DNA of 53,680 nucleotides, taken from NCBI RefSeq assembly GCF_013362815.1, contig NZ_JABFVK010000112.1:1-53680 (forward strand). The letters run 5' to 3'. The DNA comes from Hamadaea sp. Lineage in GTDB: Bacteria; Actinomycetota; Actinomycetes; Mycobacteriales; Micromonosporaceae. The position numbers were made by a program, and so were the translations under genes. Positions within the stretch are counted from its first letter, which is position 1; every line of letters starts with the position of its first letter. The notes below the pieces were generated by a model. The model searched no databases, was not told the origin of the DNA, and saw only the letters and a list, made by a program, of their open reading frames with translations. Positions 48,240 through 53,680 of the stretch are shown here, one piece after another.

Positions 48240-51200
48240 TCAGCGCAGTGCGAGCCGGTGGACGCCGCCGTTGCGCGTACCGGCGAACAGCCACTGCCCG
48301 TCGGCGCTGGCCGCCAGCGACAGCACGTCGAGGTTCTGGAGCGCGTTCGACACGTTGTGCCACGTACGCCCACCGTCGGTGCTGCGCAACACGCCCCGGC
48401 CACCCTTGAGCACCCCGTACGCCGAGTAGCTGGTCGTCGCCGCGTAGTACACGCCGTTGACCTGCACGATGTCGGAGACCCACAGGTCGAGCGGCCCGGC
48501 GTCGCCGGCGCGGAACGTGGTGCCGCCGTCGGTGCTGACCCGGAGCGTGTCGCCGCCGACGACCATCCGGCGACCGTCGAACGAGATCGCGTTGACCTGC
48601 CCGTCGAGGACCTTCGTCGAGGTCACACCCCCGTCGTCGGACCGGTAGAGCCCTTCGGGGGTGCCGTACCACATGCGGTTCGGCTTGGCCGGGTCGCCGG
48701 CGAGCGCCGTGGCGTACCGGTCCTGGTAGAGGTTCTTCCAGGTCTGGCCGCCGTCGACGGTGCTGAACGTGGCCACCGCGTCGATGCGGCCCCAGCTGAC
48801 CGACACACGGTCCGGGTCGGCCGGGTGCACGAGCAGGGCGAGCGGGATGCCCTCCTGATGTCCCTTGGTCTCCCAGGTGACGCCGCCGTCGCCGCTGCGG
48901 TCCACGTCGAAGCCGCCGAAGGCGTTGGTCCGGACCTTCCACACGATCTTGGGGTCCTGCGGCGAGACCGCCACCAGTGGGACTTCCGCCCCGACGTAGC
49001 CCTCGCCGTCGGCCGCGCCCCATTCGGGACTGGCCGCCGGGATCGCCGTCCGGTAGATCCCGCTGCCGGTCCCGGCGATGAGGTCCGACCCGGCGACGGC
49101 CAGATCGGTCACACTGGCCGACTGCACGCCCAGCCTTCGGTAGCCGTCCGAACCGAGGGTGTAGACCCCGGCGGTGTTGGTGACCACCGTCGACTGCCCC
49201 CAGCGGTCGTAGTCGCGGTCGATCGACGCCCGCGACGGCGGTGCGATCCGCTCCCAGGTACGCCCGTGATCGTGCCCGATCAGGCCGTCGCCGGTGAAGG
49301 TGATGACGTAGAGGTCACCGCCGGATTGGCGCAGCTCGTACGGGCCGAACGACTTGGCGTACAGGGTGGTCCAGGTCTGGCCGCCGTCGTGCGAGCCCAC
49401 CACGCCGGTCTGCCCGACCAGAACCGCCACCATGCCGTCGTCGGCGACGAGCTGCGAGACGTACCGGGTGTTGGCGTAGACGTTGACCGCCGCACCGGCG
49501 ATGCCGGGCCGCTTCCAGACGCCGCCCGTCGTGCCCAGGTAGAGATCGCCCTGGCTGAGGCCGATCTTGGTAACCGGCTCGGCCACCCCGGTGTCGTACG
49601 CCGTCCAGCTGTCGCCACCGTCCCAGCTCACCTGCAGCTGGCTGTCCCCGACGAGGGCGACCAGCACTTTGGTCTGCGGGTCGGCGGTAAGCTGCCCGAT
49701 CCAGCCGTTGGGCGGCAGCGGCAGCGCTTCCCAGGTCTTGCCGCGATCATCGGTACGCAGAATCCGCCCACCGGACATGGGATCGTTGACGGCGTACCAC
49801 ATGCGGTCGGGATTGTTCGCATCCGCGACCGGCTCCAGCAGGCCCCCGGCTCCGCTGATCGGCAGCCGCGCGGACTGCGTCCAGGTCGCGCCCTGGTCGC
49901 CGGTCACCCACGGTGACGTGGTGTTCTCCGTGGCCAGGATGCCCGAGCCGGACGGCCCGGTGGCGAGGAAGCCACCACCGCTGTAGGGCCCGATCGGCTT
50001 CCAGGCGGCACCCCGGGTGGATTCGGGCGTCACCTCGAAGCCGCCCCAGCCGATGAGCCGCTGGCCGGACACCGCCGTGGCCTGTGCCGTGACGGCGTAC
50101 GCCCCGTCAGCGGACTCGTCCAGGGTGGCGAGGTAGCCACCGGACGGATTCTGCCGAGTGCTCACGGTGTACGACCGGCCCCGCGGACGGTCCACTGTGA
50201 TCACCGGCGGTGCGGTCAACCCGGTCCACGACTGCACCCAGACGGTCGTATGCCCATCGCTGGGGTCGGGCGATGCCTGCACCACCAACGGGTGCACGAC
50301 CAGCAGGTACGGGATGGTGACCCGGCTGGCCGAGGAGGTCGCCGTGACGTAGCCGGAGATCTCGGTGTCGGCCGTCGGCCGCTTCGCCTTCAGCGTCACG
50401 GTCACGGTGGCCGTGCCGCCGGCCGGAACGGTGACCTGATCCGGCTTGACCGAGACGTCCCGGCTGCTCGCCGTCAAGCGGACCGACACCGCCTTCGCCG
50501 ACTCGTTGTGGAGCGCCACCGAACGAGTCCCACCGACGGTGCCGGCAGACAGGTCAGCCAGCCCGTACGAGAGGGTCGACGGGGTCGCCGAGAGCACCGA
50601 CCGAGCTGCCGCCGCTACGTCCAACCGGCCCGCCCCCACAGTCGTCGGTGACTCCGCCAGGGGCTTCGCCGAGCCGATCAGCGATGCCGAGAGCTGCGAG
50701 GCTGACTCGTCCGGGTGCAGCTGGCGCAACAGCGCCGCCGCGCCCGCCACGTGCGGAGCGGCCATCGAAGTGCCGGACAGGCGGTACTGGCCCGGCCCGA
50801 ACATGCTGGTCGGGACGGTCGAGCGGATCTCGTAGCCAGGCGCGACGATGTCCGGCTTGAGCCCCCACCGCAACGACGGGCCCCGCGAGGAGAACGACGC
50901 GATCTGGTCGGTCGCGTCCTCGCTGCGGATTTGCAGCGTCAACGGTCCCTGCGCCAGCAACGCGGCCAGCTCGGGATACTGCGTCTCGTCCATGCCCAGC
51001 ACGACGATGGAGTCCATCCGGTAGAGGTCACCGGACTCCGTCACGCCCAGACGCGCGGCGATCTTGCCGGTGGACGCGGTCGCGGGGACGCCCGAGGTCG
51101 CGGCGAAGACCGGTCCGCCCCCCGCGTCCTGGCCGCCGAGCAGCGCGATCGCGCCGCGCTTCTCCAGGTCCTTGGCGAGGTCGATCTGCTCCTGCCAGAG

Positions 51201-52403
51201 GTCGTTGAAGTCGTGCGCGACGTGCCCGTTGAGCAGGGCGATCTTGCCGTGCAGGTCGCCGGCTGCGTCGATCTCCTCCGGCGTTCCGTAGCCGATACTG
51301 ACGACCGGCGCGCTCACCGGGCTCGCCGCCGGGTTCGCCGAGATCTGCCCGCGGTAGGTCTGCACCTTCGCGCCGTCGCGGTAGACCACCGGCTGGCGCA
51401 GGTTGCTCACCGACGCGCCGACCGCGATCACGCCGTCCGCCGCGGCTGGGCTGCCGACCGACATCGCGCCGGGTCCGTCGTTGCCGGCCGCGGCCACCAC
51501 GACGATCCCGGCCGCGCTGGCCGCCGAGGCAGCGAGGCCCAGCGGGTCCAAGCCGTCCGCGTACCCGCCCAGGCTCATGTTGATCACGTCCGCGCGGTTC
51601 GGGTTCGCGGGGTCGCTCGCGGCCTCGATCGCCGCGACGATGTCCTCGGTCTCGCCGAAGCCCTGGTCATTCATCACCTTGTACGCCAGAAGCCGTGCAC
51701 CGGGTGCGACACCCGTGATCCCACCGGGCGCTGCGGCTTTGCCCGCGATGATCCCCGCCACGTGCGTGCCGTGGCCGTTGTCGTCCATGGGATCGGCGTC
51801 GTCGTTGACGTAGTCGTAGCCGCCGACGACCTTGTGCCCGGGGCCGAAGCCACCGCCGAGGTCGGGGTGCGAGTAGTCCACGCCACTGTCGATCACGGCG
51901 ACGGTGACGCCGGTGCCGGTGGCCGGCGTACCGCTCGGGTCCGGCTGCTGCCAGACGTCGGTCGCGCCGATGAGCGGCACGCTGACGTCGGTGTACGCAC
52001 GGACAGGCAGGTTGTCGTAGACGCCGGTGACGCCCGGCAGCTTGGCCAGCGTCGCGACCTCCGACGCCGGCACTGTCATCGCGACCGCGTTGACGAGCAG
52101 GGTGAACTGGTGCTCCGCCTTGGGATGCACGCCCTTGCCCCGGGCGGCGTCGAGGAACGAGTGCTGCCGGTCGGACAGCGCCCGGCGAGCCTGGCCGACC
52201 TGGTCGGCACCAGTGCCCCGGGCGTTGCGGAGGGAGCCGGCCGGGGCCGCAGTCGCGGCGGCTGCTCCGTCCAGCGTGACGATGACCCGTCGCAGGGGGT
52301 CGGGCGCGGCGGCGGAACCGGTCGGCGCGTACGCCGACAGGCCGCCGAACGCCAGGACCGCGCTCACGGCGACGGCGAGGGATCGGGGTGGGGTGGACCT
52401 CAT
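48240..52403 (-). CDS. Secreted subtilisin-like serine protease with PA insert and C-terminal BNR propeller
   Basis: 1387 residues from the ATG at 52403. Sec signal (SLAVAVSAVLAFGGLSA), an inhibitor-type propeptide (about 36-135), then the S8 catalytic domain with Asp172 (VAVIDSGVD), His211 (NGHGTHVAG) and Ser546 (LSGTSMAAPHVAG). A PA-like insert sits at about 370-480. Fn3-like beta domains occupy about 600-780. The remainder, about 800-1387, is a propeller with about ten Asp-boxes (SHDGGQTW, STDGGRTW and similar), as in sialidase/sortilin-like domains. It probably digests extracellular proteins and binds a surface or polymer through the propeller. The divergent TrmB/LuxR-type regulator shares its 92-bp promoter region. 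Confidence 0.93.
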   Translation of the reverse strand: MRSTPPRSLAVAVSAVLAFGGLSAYAPTGSAAAPDPLRRVIVTLDGAAAATAAPAGSLRNARGTGADQVGQARRALSDRQHSFLDAARGKGVHPKAEHQFTLLVNAVAMTVPASEVATLAKLPGVTGVYDNLPVRAYTDVSVPLIGATDVWQQPDPSGTPATGTGVTVAVIDSGVDYSHPDLGGGFGPGHKVVGGYDYVNDDADPMDDNGHGTHVAGIIAGKAAAPGGITGVAPGARLLAYKVMNDQGFGETEDIVAAIEAASDPANPNRADVINMSLGGYADGLDPLGLAASAASAAGIVVVAAAGNDGPGAMSVGSPAAADGVIAVGASVSNLRQPVVYRDGAKVQTYRGQISANPAASPVSAPVVSIGYGTPEEIDAAGDLHGKIALLNGHVAHDFNDLWQEQIDLAKDLEKRGAIALLGGQDAGGGPVFAATSGVPATASTGKIAARLGVTESGDLYRMDSIVVLGMDETQYPELAALLAQGPLTLQIRSEDATDQIASFSSRGPSLRWGLKPDIVAPGYEIRSTVPTSMFGPGQYRLSGTSMAAPHVAGAAALLRQLHPDESASQLSASLIGSAKPLAESPTTVGAGRLDVAAAARSVLSATPSTLSYGLADLSAGTVGGTRSVALHNESAKAVSVRLTASSRDVSVKPDQVTVPAGGTATVTVTLKAKRPTADTEISGYVTATSSASRVTIPYLLVVHPLVVQASPDPSDGHTTVWVQSWTGLTAPPVITVDRPRGRSYTVSTRQNPSGGYLATLDESADGAYAVTAQATAVSGQRLIGWGGFEVTPESTRGAAWKPIGPYSGGGFLATGPSGSGILATENTTSPWVTGDQGATWTQSARLPISGAGGLLEPVADANNPDRMWYAVNDPMSGGRILRTDDRGKTWEALPLPPNGWIGQLTADPQTKVLVALVGDSQLQVSWDGGDSWTAYDTGVAEPVTKIGLSQGDLYLGTTGGVWKRPGIAGAAVNVYANTRYVSQLVADDGMVAVLVGQTGVVGSHDGGQTWTTLYAKSFGPYELRQSGGDLYVITFTGDGLIGHDHGRTWERIAPPSRASIDRDYDRWGQSTVVTNTAGVYTLGSDGYRRLGVQSASVTDLAVAGSDLIAGTGSGIYRTAIPAASPEWGAADGEGYVGAEVPLVAVSPQDPKIVWKVRTNAFGGFDVDRSGDGGVTWETKGHQEGIPLALLVHPADPDRVSVSWGRIDAVATFSTVDGGQTWKNLYQDRYATALAGDPAKPNRMWYGTPEGLYRSDDGGVTSTKVLDGQVNAISFDGRRMVVGGDTLRVSTDGGTTFRAGDAGPLDLWVSDIVQVNGVYYAATTSYSAYGVLKGGRGVLRSTDGGRTWHNVSNALQNLDVLSLAASADGQWLFAGTRNGGVHRLALR

Positions 52404-52437
52404 GGGTGTTGTGCCTACCGACGAGCGGGGTGGCCGG

Positions 52438-52492
52438 GCAAGATCTTGCTCTGGCCCATTGCTGCCGGTGGCACACGTGGGCCAAGATCTTG
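52438..52492. promoter_or_regulatory. Two CAAGATCTTG palindromes in the subtilase/regulator divergent region
   Basis: GCAAGATCTTGC (52438-52449) and CAAGATCTTG (52483-52492) have their centres 44 bp apart. The second ends 3 bp before the regulator ATG, so it would cover the start of a leaderless or short-leader transcript; the first is 35 bp upstream of the subtilase start. Paired operators for the neighbouring regulator are likely by position. Confidence 0.6.
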
Positions 52493-52495
52493 CCC

Positions 52496-53443
52496 ATGTC
52501 TGGAGAGCTGACCGCGGCCGGTGTCGACCCCTTCGACGAGGAGGTCTATCGGGCGATCCTCGCTCGGCATCAGGCTTCCCCGGCCGACCTCGCGGCCGAT
52601 CTGGGGCATTCGGCCGACCGGATCGCGCGCGCCCTCGATCGGCTGCGGGAGCAGGGACTCGTCGGCCGGCTCGCCGGCGCCCGCCGTCGGTACGCCGCGA
52701 TCGAACCACAGGCCGCGGTGACGGCGTTGGTGCGTACGCGGGCGGCGGAGCTCGATCAGGTGCAGGCGGCGGCCGCCCGGCTCTCGGCTCTGTTCGCCTC
52801 GGCCCACAGCGGACGCGGCGAGGAGATCGAGATCGCGGACGGCAGTGAGGCGTTGGGCCGCTGGTTCGTGCAGCTCCAGCAGGAGGCGCGGGAGGAGATC
52901 ATCACGCTCGACCGCCCCCCGTACGCCCTGACCACCTCCAATCCGGTAGAGAAGACAGCGATGGCCCGGGGCGTGCAGTACCGCGCGATCTACGCCCCCG
53001 AGGCGTTGGAGTGGCCCGGCGTACTGGGCGACATCCGCGAGCTCGTCCGGCATGGGGAGCAGGCCCGGGTGCTCCCCGGACTGCGGGTGAAGGTCGCCAT
53101 CGCCGACCGCCGCCTGGCGCTGATGCCGCTGTCGCTCGACCTCACCCGCGTACGCGCCGCGGTGATCCGGCCGTCCACCCTGCTCGACGCATTGGTCGAC
53201 TACTGGGAGTTGGCCTGGCGGCAGGCGGTGCCGCTCGACGCCCCGGCCGAGGACCCGCTCGCCGAAGACGACCGCGCCCTGCTGACCCTCCTGGTCAGTG
53301 GTCTGAAGGACGAGGCGATCGCCCGTCAGCTCGGCTGGTCCGTACGCACGATGCGCCGCCGGATCAGCCGCCTGCACGAGTTGCTCGGTGCGGCGAACCG
53401 CTTCCAGGCCGGCGTCATCGCGGCACGTCGCGGTTGGCTCTGA
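52496..53443 (+). CDS. TrmB-like/LuxR-type transcriptional regulator (second copy)
   Basis: 315 residues from the ATG at 52496, the only start ahead of the conserved N-terminus; no ribosome site is visible, so it may be leaderless. TrmB-type winged helix (about 12-65: DEEVYRAILARHQASPADLAADLGHSADRIARAL), a helix (about 75-105), a middle domain (about 110-235) with EEIITLDRPPY and VKVAIADRRLALMPL that resembles the PLD-like sensing region of TrmB proteins, and a C-terminal LuxR-type HTH (about 250-312: LTLLVSGLKDEAIARQLGWSVRTMRRR). Same layout as the regulator at 35703. It is divergent from the subtilase gene, its most likely target. Confidence 0.87.
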   Translation: MSGELTAAGVDPFDEEVYRAILARHQASPADLAADLGHSADRIARALDRLREQGLVGRLAGARRRYAAIEPQAAVTALVRTRAAELDQVQAAAARLSALFASAHSGRGEEIEIADGSEALGRWFVQLQQEAREEIITLDRPPYALTTSNPVEKTAMARGVQYRAIYAPEALEWPGVLGDIRELVRHGEQARVLPGLRVKVAIADRRLALMPLSLDLTRVRAAVIRPSTLLDALVDYWELAWRQAVPLDAPAEDPLAEDDRALLTLLVSGLKDEAIARQLGWSVRTMRRRISRLHELLGAANRFQAGVIAARRGWL

Positions 53444-53456
53444 CGCCCGCTTCTAG

Positions 53457-53519
53457 CTGCAGATCACGGTTACGCATGTCAAAAGTGGCACGGGAAGCAT
53501 GCATAACCGTGATCTGCAG
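53457..53519. terminator. Intergenic palindrome, family B, between convergent regulator and P-domain genes
   Basis: CTGCAGATCACGGTTACGCATG (53457-53478) pairs with its near-complement at 53498-53519 (one mismatch), with a 19-base loop. It is 13 bp after the regulator stop and 7 bp from the P-domain stop. The arms match the element at 23025-23086 in 18 of 20 positions. Confidence 0.75.
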
Positions 53520-53526
53520 CAATGGT

Positions 53527-53680
53527 TTAGAGGGTCAGCGTCCAGCTGTTGATGTAACCCGTGTCGGCGCTGGCGGCGTCCTGGACGCGCAGGTTCCAGG
53601 TGCCGTTGCGTACCTCGCTGGACAGGTTCACGGTGAAGGTCTGGTCGATGTTGTCGGCCGACCCACCGGTCCGGTTGCGC
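53527..53680 (-). CDS. C-terminal end of a P-domain (proprotein-convertase) protein, partial
   Basis: Only 50 codons and the stop are inside the window; the 5' part runs off the right edge. The readable end is RNRTGGSADNIDQTFTVNLS, then SEVRNGTWNLRVQDAASADTG and YINSWTLTL followed by the stop. NGTWxLxVxDxAxxDxGxxxSWxLT is the conserved last strand pair of the P-domain (P_proprotein), found at the C-terminus of secreted subtilases and metalloproteases of actinobacteria. So this is probably another exported peptidase, close to the large subtilase. Nothing can be said of its catalytic domain from this window. Confidence 0.8.
   Translation of the reverse strand, partial: RNRTGGSADNIDQTFTVNLSSEVRNGTWNLRVQDAASADTGYINSWTLTL

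Overview
The window looks like chromosomal DNA of a filamentous actinomycete, most likely Micromonosporaceae. Reasons are the high GC content (estimated by eye near 70 %), strong GC3 bias, many GTG and a few TTG starts, overuse of the string GTACG, and actinobacterial families (DUF4193, DUF6343, DUF2203, MT0933-type antitoxin, class E/F-type sortase, UdgX, GDH-180). No rRNA, tRNA, CRISPR array, transposase or phage gene was seen. About 42 genes were called, including one broken gene and one cut by the right edge.

Left part (1-16,800): a DegV-type lipid-binding protein, a small lipoprotein, the very large NAD-dependent glutamate dehydrogenase, a lipoprotein penicillin-binding protein with a MecA_N-like region, a GT39-type membrane glycosyltransferase, a CPA2 antiporter, a small secreted protein, and a MarR regulator divergent from an RND efflux permease.

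Middle part (16,800-37,300): a glycan-degradation pair (secreted BNR protein convergent with a Tat-exported PL8 lyase carrying a DNRLRE module), an SBP_bac_5 protein, the kynurenine genes kynU and kynA around an Lrp/AsnC regulator, a Tat-exported LivJ-type binding protein, a sortase with its probable anchored substrate, a decayed 2'-5' RNA-ligase-like gene, DUF2203, a zinc alcohol dehydrogenase, DUF4193, DUF6343, a four-EF-hand protein, UdgX, a DivIVA-like coiled coil with an NGS-repeat tail, an AAA ATPase, an MT0933-type protein, and a TrmB/LuxR-type regulator translationally coupled to a secreted protein.

Right part (37,300-53,680): a five-gene Opp/Dpp peptide ABC operon (order C-A-B-D-F), divergent from an HxlR regulator fused to a peroxiredoxin-like domain; then a Ser/Thr kinase, an ABC exporter, a 1387-residue subtilase with a BNR propeller divergent from a second TrmB/LuxR-type regulator, and the end of a P-domain protein.

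Two things stand out. First, the HxlR-peroxiredoxin fusion, which would place a peroxide-reactive cysteine and a DNA-binding domain in one chain. Second, a set of long, near-perfect intergenic palindromes (nine main sites), most built around a GATC-containing arm; every one lies just downstream of a stop codon and none lies in a divergent promoter region, so they look like a dispersed family of bidirectional transcription terminators, some with a short GCGCCA-type repeat tail. All functional statements are from reading the sequence; no searches were run.
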